From Reticulitermes speratus (taxonomy: Eukaryota; Arthropoda; Insecta; Blattodea; Rhinotermitidae): DNA of 64,000 bases. The position numbers and the translations under genes were made by a program. The notes beneath the pieces are model-generated. The model saw only the letters and a list, made by a program, of their open reading frames with translations, was not told the origin of the DNA and did not search any database. Positions 20,603 to 33,984 of this stretch are shown in pieces. How positions within the stretch are numbered: the stretch's first letter is position 1; each line of letters begins with the position of its first letter. The DNA lies in assembly GCA_021186555.1 (NCBI GenBank), contig JAJKFL010000005.1, positions 9,141,178-9,205,177 of the forward strand, written 5' to 3'.

Positions 20603-23600
20603 TCAACAAAAAAACGGTTTCAGTCTGTTTGCGTGAACCTTCAGAGTACGGTTCCTAGGTAGTTTTAGTGTTATGTTTACGTCATCAACGTCCGTCACTT
20701 CATAAGGACCTATCCACGGTGGCGATAATTTCGCCGACCTACCTCGTCTGATTTTCTCGTCATGAAGTAAAACTTTGTCACCAACGGAAAATAAGGGTGT
20801 ATTGACGTTTCTGTCATGGTACTCCTTACTACGTTCCTTCTGTGACTTCAAATTAATTCTGGCTGTCTGGTAACTTGACTGTAGTCTAGACTGTAATTCC
20901 CTAATATAATTGTCATATGTATATTGTACGTCGGGAGGTTCCTTCTGCAGTAATCCCGGTATGTTAGGTTTTCTGCCGAACAAAGCTCATGGGGGGTGAA
21001 TCCCGTGGCCGTTTTGGGGGGTTGTATTAAACACGAAAGTGGCATAAGGCAACCATTTGTCCCAGTTGCTTGGTCTTCCAAAATAAAACATCTAAGGTAT
21101 TCCACTAACACTCTGTGTGTTCTCTCTAGAGCTCCATTAGATTGAGGGTGATAAGCTGTGGTTCTTATCTTCTTAATTTTCAACAGTTTACAAACGTTAG
21201 TGAAAACTTCACTCATGAAATTAGATCCTTGATCTGTTAATATCATTTGAGGAATCCCAAATTTTAAAACAACTTCTTCTACAAATGCCTTGGCTACTGT
21301 TACAGCGTCTTGCTGTTGTATTGGTATAGCTAGCGTGTATTTTGAGAGTTCGTCCTGAAAAGTTAAAACATATTTGTTCCCATCTGAAGTTTGATTTAAG
21401 GGACCAACAATGTCAAGAGCACACTTTTCCCAAACAACGTCAGGTGTAGTTGTGATTTTCATTGGCATCTTGGTTTTATTTTGTGTGATTTTGTTCTTTT
21501 GGCAAGTCTCGCATTGTCGTATGTATTCCTCTAACTCCTGTTTCATTCCTGGCCAAGTGGTAAAGATTTTTATTCTGTCATACGTCCTGTTCATACCCAA
21601 GTGACCTCCAGTTGGTTTGTCATGCATTTCGTGAAATATTGCTTGTTTTTCGTCCTTGGTAAAACCTAATTTATCGTTATGATCGTCAGTGCTACTTTCA
21701 GTAACATGTATTCTACTGAGTGCATCGGCGTTTGTATTGTTCGAACCCTTCTTGTAAATGACTTCATACTCATATTCTTCTAGTTTAAGTCGCCATCTTA
21801 AAAGTCTGGAACTCGGATCCTTCACACTGAATATCCAAGTAAGTGGACGGTGATCTGTGACTACTGTGAATTTCCTGCCATATAGGTATTGCCTAAAATG
21901 TTTGCATCCCCATACAATAGCTAACAATTCCTTCTCTACTGTGGGATAATTCCTCTCTGCATTATTCAAAGTTCTGCTCGCATATGAAATGGGAAGATCC
22001 TTTCCTATAGGACCTTGACTTAGAATAGCTCCTATGGCGTCGTTACTTGCGTCTGTGGTTAGAACAAACGGTTTAGTGAAATCTGGATATTGTAGTAATG
22101 GTTGTGTTGTTAATAATTCCTTTAGCGTATTGAAAGCTTTTTCCGTTCTGTCATCCCAAACGTAAGGTGTGTTCTTTTTCAGCATCTCTGTTAATGGTTT
22201 CGCTATTTTACTGAAATTTGGAATGAATCTTCTGTAGTAACCTGCTAAACCTAAGAAACCCTTAAGTTCTCTAGTGGTTTTTGGTACGGGGTAACTCTTT
22301 ACGGCTTCTACTCTTTTCTCATCAGGCCTCACACCTGTGCTTCCTATAACGTGTCCTAAGTAGGAAACTTCTTTTCTCAAAAATTCGCACTTGTCCGGTT
22401 GTAATTTCAAATTGTACTTCCTCATTCTGTCTAAGACTTCTCGGAGTCTATCACTGTGTGCCTTTAAGTTTTCTCCGAACACTACTATATCATCCATGTA
22501 AACTAGACACTTAATCCCTTGAATACCACTAAGCACGGTGTTCATTAATCTCTGAAATGTTGCAGGGGCACCTTTCAATCCAAACGGCATCCTCTTGTAC
22601 TGAAAATGGCCTTCTCTTGTGCTAAACGCAGTTTTTGCTTGGTCTGCGAGTTTTACAGGGACTTGAAGAAATCCACTAGCACAGTCAATGGTGGAGAAAT
22701 ATTTAGAATTACCTAAGGTGTCAAGAATTTCCGATATGACTGGTATAGGAAAGCTATCACCAATCGTAACCTCATTAAGTTTTCTGAAATCTACCACGAT
22801 CCTCCATTTCTTTTTACCTGAAGCATCTGCTTTCTTAGGAACTACTAGAATTGGCGAATTCCATGGACTTACGCTAGGAGCAATGATACCATCGCGCAGC
22901 ATTTGTTCTGTTTGTTTTTGCACTTCTTCTCTGTGCACTTCCGGAATCCTATAAGGTTTGGTATTTATTCCCCGCGTTGGGTCTATTGTCGGAGTGGGTA
23001 TAGCATGTTCAGCTGCTGTAGTGACAGTTAATTGGTCACCCGGTAAGCAAAACACGTCATTGTATTCTTCACAAATTTTGACAAGGGAAACCCTCTCCTC
23101 ACTGTTTAAATGATCTACCCTTAATTCTTCACGTAATTTAGATAGACGTTTGCTATCCTCAGCTACTGCAGTTGTGCATGTCATAACAGTGGCATCATGG
23201 TCATTTTCTATTTCTTCTAATTCGACATGAGGGGAATCAATCGTAATATCCTCTTCTAAGGTGTTCACGATGCTTGTCACACAGTAACCATTAGTTTCCC
23301 TGGTTAATGATTCTGCTAGGTACACCCCAGGTGCTACCTCTCTCTTGGATATTAATCCATGTCCTTTGGAAGTTGTGGGCAGTCCTACAATGCTTTCCGT
23401 TCTAGCCTTTAGGGTTAATTTATAAGGTTTATTTCCTACTTTGTTAGTCTTGGGATCGAATCTTATTGTCACATCACCCATAACAATTTCACTATCACAA
23501 TAACTGATATTGGCCCTTTTGTCTTCCCAAAAGTCACGACCTAAAATCCCGTCGTATCGACAGTCAAAATTGTCGCCCATGACATGAAATGTGTGAGTAG

Positions 23601-23753
23601 TTTCATGCGTCGGTGTCAATAATTTCAGTGTTACTGTTCCTTCAGTCCTTAAGAGTGTGTTGGCTATTCCCTTCACATTTATCCCATTATTAGGTTGGTG
23701 GTCAAACCCTGGTCTCAAACTTGCGCTCTTAACTATTGAAATTTCTGCTCCTG
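20603..23753 (-). pseudogene. pol: Broken, truncated pol of LTR-element copy 1
   Basis: Gypsy-type polyprotein, 5' end lost. The protease active-site region is missing because the sequence passes into scrambled DNA at 23754. Reverse transcriptase is present with LVYMDDIVVFG (box at 22489-22500), then RNase H (TTDASND and VTDHRPL), then integrase with its HHCC zinc region and the DQG and YHPQSNGALE parts of the DDE core. A lost T in gcttggtc near 21070 (also in copy 2), a lost C near 20985 and an extra base near 21010 shift the frame, so the integrase end is read in two frames. The frame ends 11 nt before the env ATG. Confidence 0.9.
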
Positions 23754-26748
23754 TATTATGAGGTAATGTTGAATTCTCTGCTGGACAGCCAGATACAATA
23801 TTATACGGGTATGCACTTACTGTGGAATTTTCTCATCACCACTCAGAATTTTAATACATTACTTGTTTCCACGGCGTTGTCGGTTCGCAACGCGCCTTCG
23901 TGTGACGTTATCTGCGATGTCCCACACCTTAAGCTACATGGGATGCTAGCTCATCATTCTATCCTCAACTTAGATGGAGTGATGATCACTGACCCAGCCC
24001 TTACAAAGAAGAGTACTCACTCTACCCGACAAACTACTTCGATGACAAAATTTGTGCAGTGTCCGGGTTTACGACCCGGATCCTTGCATCCGTGGGTCTC
24101 GCGATCAATACTTTGCGCTATCCGGTCCCAGAAATCGTACCGCAATTTATACAGAACTCAAGCTTAGCCATTAACATATTTGCAACAGGTTATCAGCAGT
24201 GAGAATATTGTCAGTAGTACACTCCTACCTATATTACCTTAATTGCAAAACCTTAGTAAATGTGGAGCCGCATTGCTCAGTCGGATAGATCATTTCTTCG
24301 GCTGAAACGAGAATCGTTTTTCTTCCAGTAGGAAAGATTTCTTATTTGCCTCCAGACGGTGTGGAGCTCCTTACTAGCCTATAGTTATGAATAGGTTCGG
24401 CTGTTTATCCCTGGGTAAAGCGGCCAACTACGTGAATCCAGGCTTCGACTTCCAATATTTCTCAGGTTATAACAAACCCCCCTTGCACCTTCCCTAGTCA
24501 TCGGGTTTGACAGGGTACTGTTTATTTACCTCACAAGCTGTATTCTCATTTTGCTGTCAGAGACAGAATGTCTTACAAGTATATATTAACGTCAGAACGC
24601 CTTGTAGCGTAAGTTTTTCTTCCAATGTAGGCTGTGCAAGAAGACTGGGTTAATGGTGTGTGAATTATATGTGTCGATCGGGCATTCTGTTTAACTCTAG
24701 CTTTTCACGTAGTTCAAAGGACTCGTTATGCTAGGTTTCATCTCGATTCAAATACATTAATAATTTTTCCAAATGAAGTTACTCTCTAACCTTCTCGTCT
24801 TCCCACCAAGTGAAGAGTGGGTCGTATTAATTTCATGAGCTCAGCATGCTAAAGTACTGACGTACTATCTCTAGAAATATGCTACTAGTTGTCTGCCACC
24901 ATGTTGCATTTTACCTTTCAACCACAACTTACTAGTTATCACTTATTTTGTAAACAATGTAACAAGTTTCAGGCAACCCTTGGTTGGGCGTGATAATCGG
25001 AACGACAGCCACATTGACGAGTTATAAGCGTTTGTGCGGTATGCGCACGCGCAAAAACCATGTTATAGTGTGAGTCAACGAATCGATGTGTCCAAGAGAA
25101 TTCATGAATACGCATCTTAAATGTACTTGTAAACTTTAAAGGCCGAAAAATGACGCATGTGCATCTTGTTTCAGCTCTACCCAGCTTGGTCTACTGATGA
25201 TGAGAAGAGTTTGAGGGTGACCGATAATCGCTCACAGAAAACCTCACGATATTCCCACAATCAAGCCCTAGTATCAAGACTCAGGCCCACATCTCACCGT
25301 ATGTATGGGAGCATTCAAGCGTAATGTCCAGTTCTCCGAAAGAAAACCTTCCGAATTGTAACTCAATAGTTAGCACATACAAGTTTAAAAGCTTAGGACG
25401 TTCAGGCTCGTCCTCTTTATAAAAGTATATACTGGAAAAGTTATTGGTCGTATGTCTTGTTCTGTATAGAAAATCCCTGACCAAGCTTAGGTTTAGCATC
25501 ACTATGTCTCTTATGTTTTATTAATGGTGAATTGCCAATGGTACACAAATCTAGGACTTACCGTTCAGCTATTCGTCTGTTGTATATAAGTGGAATGGCC
25601 ACGACACCTTGAGGTGTGGAGGCTTGACGTGAATAAGTATGGCACTGGAATGAAATTAGGGTAGTTCAGGATTCCTGTTTTGGTTATGCAGGGAATCGGC
25701 CTCTGGACATCAATACTTAGGTTACGGCTGCAGAGTCTTCTTTCAGTCAGCGCATATTTCGAGCTCGTCCCTCATAATATTCTTGTCTGTGTGACATTCG
25801 CGTGTGAGATTTGGGTGCATTTCCTTGTGAGCAATTATCTCCGGAGCAGTTCTCGGTAGTATATCCGATGTCAGATTATCTTAGGGGGATCCGTAGATTC
25901 ATGACAAGTGCGCGTTTTCACACTGCGCAGTCATGTAGGCTTATCTCGTGTGTTTTGCGGATGAAAGAATCGTCGGAGTGTAGAAATATGCAGATTACCA
26001 ACTTCAAACGTACAGATGTATCTAAACTTCAGTATGGCTAGTCAAAAACCCCATTTGACACTAGAATGGTTTCACCGTGTTCAAGTTCCCAGCTGTTGTT
26101 AACCGGGTATGTTACGGCCTCCATCTTTCTGATGATTCATTTAATACTTCATGACTGGTCTTGCAAGTGTCCTTTCCCTCATGTTTTACCACAAAAACTA
26201 TATACTTTATCGTGTATATCGCGTTTATAATTCAGGTTTGATACCAAATTAAACATAAATGGCGTGTCCCCCGAGAGACAACATGCCTCGGGTCTGGCGT
26301 TAATTAGCCCGCGGTGCCATGTGACAAATCGAACTATGCGAGCGGCAGCGCTCCTGCTGTGTGTTCGTTGTTAGCGCGTATATTGGTCCAAGCACCATTG
26401 CTTCGCCATGTTGTCCTTCATCGTCCGCTTTCGGACTCCTTGACGTATTTCTTGATTTGATTACCTCACGAAAATCTTTCAAACCCCTTGTGGTTAAGTG
26501 GTATCAAAAATACTCTGGTGCTGAATGAAGGACTAAGTCTCCTTAGTGTAACAGCCAGTCATGAAATATTTTGTAGTTTAACACGCAAGGAACCCATTCT
26601 GCGTTTCATGGCAACACTTATATTATGAAATACATGTGATGAGTACAAAACTATTTCTATACAAAATGTAGAATGACATTTACGTTAACACACCGTCTAT
26701 CCATATAATTTGAATGTGATAATTATGGGCGTGTCGTATTGGTGCGAA
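23754..26748. other. Scrambled block: interleaved consensus of two unrelated sequences
   Basis: Along this ~3-kb block, short runs alternate between two sources in colinear order: the plus-strand flank 13677-17703 and the element's gag, leader and 5' LTR (compare 32799-35750). For example gcgcaccttgt-type gag words (cgccttgtagcgta, tcttccaatgtaggc) sit beside flank words (gactcgttatgct). Scrambled versions of both back-to-back SINEs, the foldback arms and the inverted-repeat elements are recognisable. Its length matches the missing 3' part of the element. No gene should be annotated inside. An assembly or polishing artefact is by far the best explanation. Confidence 0.88.
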
Positions 26749-27333
26749 TGTTGTTGACCGAGCGGAGTCTAATGATGGATCCGTTAGGATACTTAAGGAA
26801 TGACTTCCAAGTCCACTTAGAAGATGGTTTGACACAAAGATATATATATATATTTGAAAATATATAAGTACAGATTAGATGACTGAAATGTAATACAGGT
26901 GAAAGTACCGGAGTGTCCCCCAGTGCTAAACATACATCAGTTTATATACGTAATTAGGGAGGTGTCATGTGACAATCATACGTCATAGCAGAGGGGTCTT
27001 GGGTGTGGTCGTGTGAAGCTATTGGTCAAGACTTACATTGTTATCCTATACGGTCCTGCCTTCGGATCCTTACGTCATAATAACATCATAGCTTCACACG
27101 AGTCTTTCACCCCTTGTGACATTGACAGGGTATCAAAAACACTTGTGCTGAGATGGGGCTAATCTCCCTGTAGGTTGGGGAGGACAGCCAGCTCATGTAA
27201 TCCCCTTCTTCCTGCTTAACGCAAGACCCTTGCAAGGTGTGGTTGGTACAATTATAACAGAAATTGTGAGTATACATACAATTTCAATACATAAAGTGAA
27301 TGACATTTACGTACACCGTCGTCATATATGACA
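26749..27333 (-). repeat. 3' LTR of LTR-element copy 2
   Basis: A 585-bp block nearly identical to 17704-18286. The ~35 bp to its left (attatgggcgtgtcgtattg and onward) duplicates the host flank left of copy 1, which a genuine second insertion would not do. Confidence 0.9.
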
Positions 27334-27344
27334 CCTTCCCCCTA
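27334..27344 (-). promoter_or_regulatory. Polypurine tract, copy 2
   Basis: TAGGGGGAAGG on the minus strand, abutting the 3' LTR. Confidence 0.85.
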
Positions 27345-27558
27345 AAAGAAAAATAAGCAATAACAAAGCTTATTTTAAGGAACACCATTACACTGTCCTT
27401 TACACAATTACATGCTACTTATGAAAATTACATTTTATACTATTTCTTGAGCTAACCTACATACACATTTCAAACATTTCTAAATTAATGCATACATATA
27501 GTTTTATTTTGGCTACATGTTACCCACAGAATTAGATAAATGGATCACATCTCAATGG

Positions 27559-29639
27559 CTATAATTTCTGGGTATCCATTAATGTGCTGTAAACAGAATT
27601 ACATGTTACCGTTTGCCTGCAGGAGTGATGTGTTCTGCTACACGCATTAAGTGACACTAGTTCAGTTTCCTCTATAGCATCGCTTTGTGACGGTTTTTGC
27701 TTGCTACTCGCTCGAGTGTTAGACATTTTCAAACTTTCCTTGGAGGAATAAACTGAATTTATAATTTTGGGTTTAATTACTATTGTCGTGCAAGGATTAT
27801 TGTCTTTCCACCACTTGAAAAAATTTGGACATCTTCTTCTACAGCATTTACAACAACAACAATAACACAGGATGATTATGACAAGGCTAGTGGTTACCAT
27901 ACCTACATATGATAAGAAGGATAGGTGATCATCATATTTGGATTGTCTTATTTTCCATTCTTGCTCTGAAATGAGCCTGTCAACTTCTTCAACTTTATGA
28001 CTTGCTAGCCTTAAGTCATCAAGGTGGTTTACTACATTTTTCAAAGGCATGTCCAAATGAATAGCGTTTAATTTAGAATTTCTTCCTTCAGGTGCACAAC
28101 AGTCATAATCCAGTGATAAGGAGGGAATGATATCCTTATCTGTATTGTTAGAGGACATAAACGTTTGGGCTTGAATTAGGACCCTAGCCCGTATGCCTTA
28201 CAAGCACTGTGTAGTATTAGCTTTCCAGTTCCCACAATTTCAATGTCTGAGGGTTCATGTTTAGAACACAATACAGTAAGTACGTCTGGTCGCGGAGCGA
28301 CATACAACCATTCATTACCATGTAACTGAGTCCATATAGTTTGATTTATTTCTACAACTCTTTGGGAACAGCTGGAAGGTATTGTTCTGGCTGATTGGAG
28401 CATTTCAACTTCGCATTCCTCATGCAAATGTGTTATTTGCACTGGATTATTTTGTTTACAAACTCTGTGGTAAGAATTAATTAATTTACATTCCTTAATT
28501 TCGTCTACCTTTAACCTTGCATAGTATTGCTTTGCAACGTCCATAAGCAAGTATTCGCGTTCCGGAAGGATAAATGTAAATTTTGTGTCAGTGTCCTTTA
28601 TCTTGATTGGTAAAGGCAGGACGTGATACACGTTGTAGTTCACATGGTTGGTTAGAGGTAAACGAATTACATATACAAGAAAGTTACCCTTAAAAAATAC
28701 ATCAAATTAAATTATCCTTAAAACTAAGTTTTGGTAGGTTGCACTCAATGGTATGGGTTAAAGAAAGTTCACTTGGAATGTCAGCCTGGCTTGCCTTCAT
28801 CTGTCTTATAATTTGGGCTGGTGTTATTATGTGTGGTTGTAGAACTCCTTTCTGAGAGTTCATAATGGCATCAATCAATATGTTATATTCCTTTCTACAT
28901 TCATTTATGGCTCTCTCTAACTGCAAGTATGCTCATTGATAGTAAGTAACATGGAAGTAGCTGTAAACATTTCCTTAATTTCACCATCGCGTTCATTTAT
29001 GTGCTTGGCCATCTCATCTAGTCCTCTAGATAATATTCTTTCGTTTTCTGATACCGCTAGTAATGTAGAATTCATTGATCTTAAGGTTGATTTGACAACA
29101 GTTAATCTGTTCTTTTGAGAGTTTCAAAAATCAAGCTGTTCTCTTTCTAAATTTGTAATTTTCTCAGTGTAATAAGAAGCATCTTCACTGTCCATAGTGC
29201 CAAAGAGTATCTTACTTATTCCTCCTATAAAGTTGAAAACTCCTCTTTTAAAACGCAATTGTTTCTGATCGTCATCAACTCTAGTTAGTTGCCTGACTAA
29301 CACCTTCAAGTCTTCTACTTCCTTAATCTGTGTATCTATATATCGGGTGATTTTCGTGCAATCAGTGAAGTTTACCCAATACGTATGTTCATGATCCTTA
29401 CAGAATTCAACAGATAGGCGGGCATATTTCTTTACAGTTTCTAAATTTTGATCTGCTTCTTGCAAGTTAACATAAGTTACAATTCTCCATTCCGTATTAT
29501 AAAGTTGAGCTTCTCCTATGTGATCATAATAGAGACCGGGCGATTCCTTAAATCTTTGTAATGTCGCATCGAGGGCGGTTGTTTGTCTTAGTAGTGTCAG
29601 TAATGTGAAGATAGTCCAGAGTCTGAGTGCAGGTGTCAT
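27559..29639 (-). pseudogene. env: Broken env of LTR-element copy 2
   Basis: It has the same envelope-like gene content and order as copy 1: signal segment, RFKR site, fusion-like segment, membrane anchor, cysteine-rich tail. Frames are 29639-29124, 28926-28702, 28643-28176 and 28158-27559. It shares the copy-1 indels near 29115, 28700 and 28190. Its private changes are a lost T near 28925 and an extra T near 27634, which carries the last frame past the usual stop. Private changes of this kind, single-base and in short runs, look like read errors. Confidence 0.87.
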
Positions 29640-29649
29640 AGTCCTGTAA

Positions 29650-32600
29650 TCAACAAAAAAACGGTTTCAGTCTGTTTGCGTGAACCTTCAGAGTACGGTT
29701 CCTAGGTAGTTTTAGTGTTATGTTTACGTCATCAACGTCCGTCACTTCATAAGGACCTATCCACGGTGGCGATAATTTCGCCGACCTACCTCGTCTGATT
29801 TTCTCGTCATGAAGTAAAACTTTGTCACCAACGGAAAATAAGGGTGTATTGACGTTTCTGTCATGGTACTCCTTACTACGTTCCTTCTGTGACTTCAAAT
29901 TAATTCTGGCTGTCTGGTAACTTGACTGTAGTCTAGACTGTAATTCCCTAATATAATTGTCATATGTATATTGTACGTCGGGAGGTTCCTTCTGCAGTAA
30001 TCCCGGTATGTTAGGTTTTCTGCCGAACAACAGCTCATGGGGGGTGAATCCCGTGGCCGTATGGGGGGTTGTATTAAACACGAAAGTGGCATAAGGCAAC
30101 CATTTGTCCCAGTTGCTTGGTCTTCCAAAATAAAACATCTAAGGTATTCCACTAACACTCTGTGTGTTCTCTCTAGAGCTCCATTAGATTGAGGGTGATA
30201 AGCTGTGGTTCTTATCTTCTTAATTTTCAACAGTTTACAACGTTAGTGAAAACTTCACTCATGAAATTAGATCCTTGATCTGTTAATATCATTTGAGGAA
30301 TCCCAAATTTTAAAACAACTTCTTCTACAAATGCCTTGGCTACTGTTACAGCGTCTTGCTGTTGTATTGGTATAGCTAGCGTGTATTTTGAGAGTTCGTC
30401 CTGAAAAGTTAAAACATATTTGTTCCCATCTGAAGTTTGATTTAAGGGACCAACAATGTCAAGAGCACACTTTTCCCAAACAACGTCAGGTGTAGTTGTG
30501 ATTTTCATTGGCATCTTGGTTTTATTTTGTGTGATTTTGTTCTTTTGGCAAGTCTCGCATTGTCGTATGTATTCCTCTAACTCCTGTTTCATTCCTGGCC
30601 AAGTGGTAAAGATTTTTATTCTGTCATACGTCCTGTTCATACCCAAGTGACCTCCAGTTGGTTTGTCATGCATTTCGTGAAATATTGCTTGTTTTTCGTC
30701 CTTGGTAAAACCTAATTTATCGTTATGATCGTCAGTGCTACTTTCAGTAACATGTATTCTACTGAGTGCATCGGCGTTTGTATTGTTCGAACCCTTCTTG
30801 TAAATGACTTCATACTCATATTCTTCTAGTTTAAGTCGCCATCTTAAAAGTCTGGAACTCGGATCCTTCACACTGAATATCCAAGTAAGTGGACGGTGAT
30901 CTGTGACTACTGTGAATTTCCTGCCATATAGGTATTGCCTAAAATGTTTGCATCCCCATACAATAGCTAACAATTCCTTCTCTACTGTGGGATAATTCCT
31001 CTCTGCATTATTCAAAGTTCTGCTCGCATATGAAATGGGAAGATCCTTTCCTATAGGACCTTGACTTAGAATAGCTCCTATGGCGTCGTTACTTGCGTCT
31101 GTGGTTAGAACAAACGGTTTAGTGAAATCTGGATATTGTAGTAATGGTTGTGTTGTTAATAATTCCTTTAGCGTATTGAAAGCTTTTTCCGTTCTGTCAT
31201 CCCAAACGTAAGGTGTGTTCTTTTTCAGCATCTCTGTTAATGGTTTCGCTATTTTACTGAAATTTGGAATGAATCTTCTGTAGTAACCTGCTAAACCTAA
31301 GAAACCCTTAAGTTCTCTAGTGGTTTTTGGTACGGGGTAACTCTTTACGGCTTCTACTCTTTTCTCATCAGGCCTCACACCTGTGCTTCCTATAACGTGT
31401 CCTAAGTAGGAAACTTCTTTTCTCAAAAATTCGCACTTGTCCGGTTGTAATTTCAAATTGTACTTCCTCATTCTGTCTAAGACTTCTCGGAGTCTATCAC
31501 TGTGTGCCTTTAAGTTTTCTCCGAACACTACTATATCATCCATGTAAACTAGACACTTAATCCCTTGAATACCACTAAGCACGGTGTTCATTAATCTCTG
31601 AAATGTTGCAGGGGCACCTTTCAATCCAAACGGCATCCTCTTGTACTGAAAATGGCCTTCTCTTGTGCTAAACGCAGTTTTTGCTTGGTCTGCGAGTTTT
31701 ACAGGGACTTGAAGAAATCCACTAGCACAGTCAATGGTGGAGAAATATTTAGAATTACCTAAGGTGTCAAGAATTTCCGATATGACTGGTATAGGAAAGC
31801 TATCACCAATCGTAACCTCATTAAGTTTTCTGAAATCTACCACGATCCTCCATTTCTTTTTACCTGAAGCATCTGCTTTCTTAGGAACTACTAGAATTGG
31901 CGAATTCCATGGACTTACGCTAGGAGCAATGATACCATCGCGCAGCATTTGTTCTGTTTGTTTTTGCACTTCTTCTCTGTGCACTTCCGGAATCCTATAA
32001 GGTTTGGTATTTATTCCCCGCGTTGGGTCTATTGTCGGAGTGGGTATAGCATGTTCAGCTGCTGTAGTGACAGTTAATTGGTCACCCGGTAAGCAAAACA
32101 CGTCATTGTATTCTTCACAAATTTTGACAAGGGAAACCCTCTCCTCACTGTTTAAATGATCTACCCTTAATTCTTCACGTAATTTAGATAGACGTTTGCT
32201 ATCCTCAGCTACTGCAGTTGTGCATGTCATAACAGTGGCATCATGGTCATTTTCTATTTCTTCTAATTCGACATGAGGGGAATCAATCGTAATATCCTCT
32301 TCTAAGGTGTTCACGATGCTTGTCACACAGTAACCATTAGTTTCCCTGGTTAATGATTCTGCTAGGTACACCCCAGGTGCTACCTCTCTCTTGGATATTA
32401 ATCCATGTCCTTTGGAAGTTGTGGGCAGTCCTACAATGCTTTCCGTTCTAGCCTTTAGGGTTAATTTATAAGGTTTATTTCCTACTTTGTTAGTCTTGGG
32501 ATCGAATCTTATTGTCACATCACCCATAACAATTTCACTATCACAATAACTGATATTGGCCCTTTTGTCTTCCCAAAAGTCACGACCTAAAATCCCGTCG

Positions 32601-32950
32601 TATCGACAGTCAAAATTGTCGCCCATGACATGAAATGTGTGAGTAGTTTCATGCGTCGGTGTCAATAATTTCAGTGTTACTGTTCCTTCAGTCCTTAAGA
32701 GTGTGTTGGCTATTCCCTTCACATTTATCCCATTATTAGGTTGGTGGTCAAACCCTGGTCTCAAACTTGCGCTCTTAACTATTGAAATTTCTGCTCCTGT
32801 ATCTATTAGGAATCTTAGTTTCTCAGTCTTACTCAAATCAACTCTCATTGTTACGGTATCTAACTCTGACTTTGAATGTTTCTCACATTCATTAATTTTG
32901 AACAGTGGACAACCATTTACTTGTTCCGACGGGCGGTTGTCGGGTTGCTC
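29650..32950 (-). pseudogene. pol: Frameshifted pol of LTR-element copy 2
   Basis: This is the most complete pol 5' end in the window. The aspartic protease motif LIDTGAEISIVKS lies near 32800, reverse transcriptase YMDD at 31535-31546, RNase H near 31090, and the integrase zinc region and DDE core at 30.7-30.1 kb. A chromodomain is not evident; the C terminus ends 11 nt before env. A lost A near 30240 and a lost T near 30119 (the latter shared with copy 1) split the integrase. The pol frame lies -1 relative to gag and overlaps its end near 32917-32950, as expected for ribosomal frameshifting in this group. Confidence 0.9.
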
Positions 32951-33896
32951 GACAACTCCCTTCCGTCGTTTCCCGACCTGATCCAGCCCTTACCCTGGAC
33001 TCTATTTAACTTATGAGTATCTCTACCGACACTCCCATACAAATTATGAGTATCTCTACCGACACTCCCATACAAATTATCAGTGTCTCTACCGACACTG
33101 CCTTTATACGTCGGTCTCCGCCGACAATCCTTTGCGACGTGTCCCTCACGACCGCAATTAAAACAACTCAAAACTGCCTTTACATTGGCAACGGGGAATC
33201 TATCTGAGCTCGAGCATTTATTGGCCGTATGACCCAACTTATACACTTATTACACCTTAAGGGGGGCCCATTGGCTGCAGAGGGTGATCTTTCCTTCGCT
33301 GAAAGAATAGCGCTTTCTTCTTCCAGTGAAATTTCTATTGCCTGAGACAGGAGGATGGATTCTCCTCTACTACGAACTATAGTTTGAATACGTTCGTTAT
33401 ACAGTCCCTGTATAAAGCAAGCCTTTCCTAGGTGGTTAATCAGGCCTATCGCTCCTAATATTTCTTCAGGTTTACAAACCCGCCTTGCAGCTTCCCTTAG
33501 GTCTGTTTGTAGTTCATCTATCTTATTTCCCCACGAAGCTATATTCTCATTCTTGGCCTGTCTGGCACTGAACATCTTACAAGCATAATAATCTAACGTA
33601 CGCCTTGTTGCGTAGTTTTCTTCCAATATAGCTTTCACTAGACCCCAACTGTGCGTTAGGTCTCTCACCATTAATTTAGATCGGGCATCTCCTGTTATCT
33701 TAGCTTTCACGAACTTTAAAAGAACGTCATGTTTGCTAGGGTCCACTAGTTCAAATACTACATCCACATTTTCAATAAATTCTCTTAACCTTCTCTTATC
33801 ACCGTCAAAGGGGTGCGTAATTAATTTCATGGCCTCAGCTATGCTACAGTACTGCGTACTATCCTCAGAAATATCGCTACTATTGTCTGCCACCAT
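32917..33896 (-). pseudogene. gag: gag of LTR-element copy 2 (one frameshift)
   Basis: I place the start at the ATG at 33896 (context AACATGG); the upstream open frame lacks an earlier ATG. The N-terminal ~215 residues form a helical capsid-like region (e.g. YACKMFSARQAKNENIASW). Two zinc knuckles follow: CNKC...YKLGHTANKC, interrupted by a frameshift near 33247, and an intact CFNCGREGHVAKDC. Next comes a three-fold 11-residue repeat (GSVGRDTHNLY type), then a basic tail ending at 32917. It is the RNA-packaging structural protein. It is the only readable gag in the window: copy 1's is scrambled and copy 3's lies beyond the edge. Confidence 0.85.
33010..33110 (-). repeat. 33-bp tandem repeat within gag, 3 copies
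   Basis: Three 33-bp units (ctaccgacactcccatacaa, then attatgagtat) encode GSVGRDT(D/H)NLY-type repeats just after the second zinc knuckle. The frame is kept. Confidence 0.92.
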
Positions 33897-33984
33897 GTTG
33901 CTTTTACACTTGTCAACCACAACTACTGTTATACACTTATTTGTTTTAAATGTAACCACAGTTCAGTGCACTTGGTTTGGTTGT

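Noticed and set aside
21410..22954. Plus-strand frames inside pol, repeated in all three copies
   Set aside because: They recur only because the pol sequence recurs; they are antisense shadows.
23736..24167. 143-codon frame at the start of the scrambled block
   Set aside because: The underlying sequence is a blended consensus, so any frame is meaningless.
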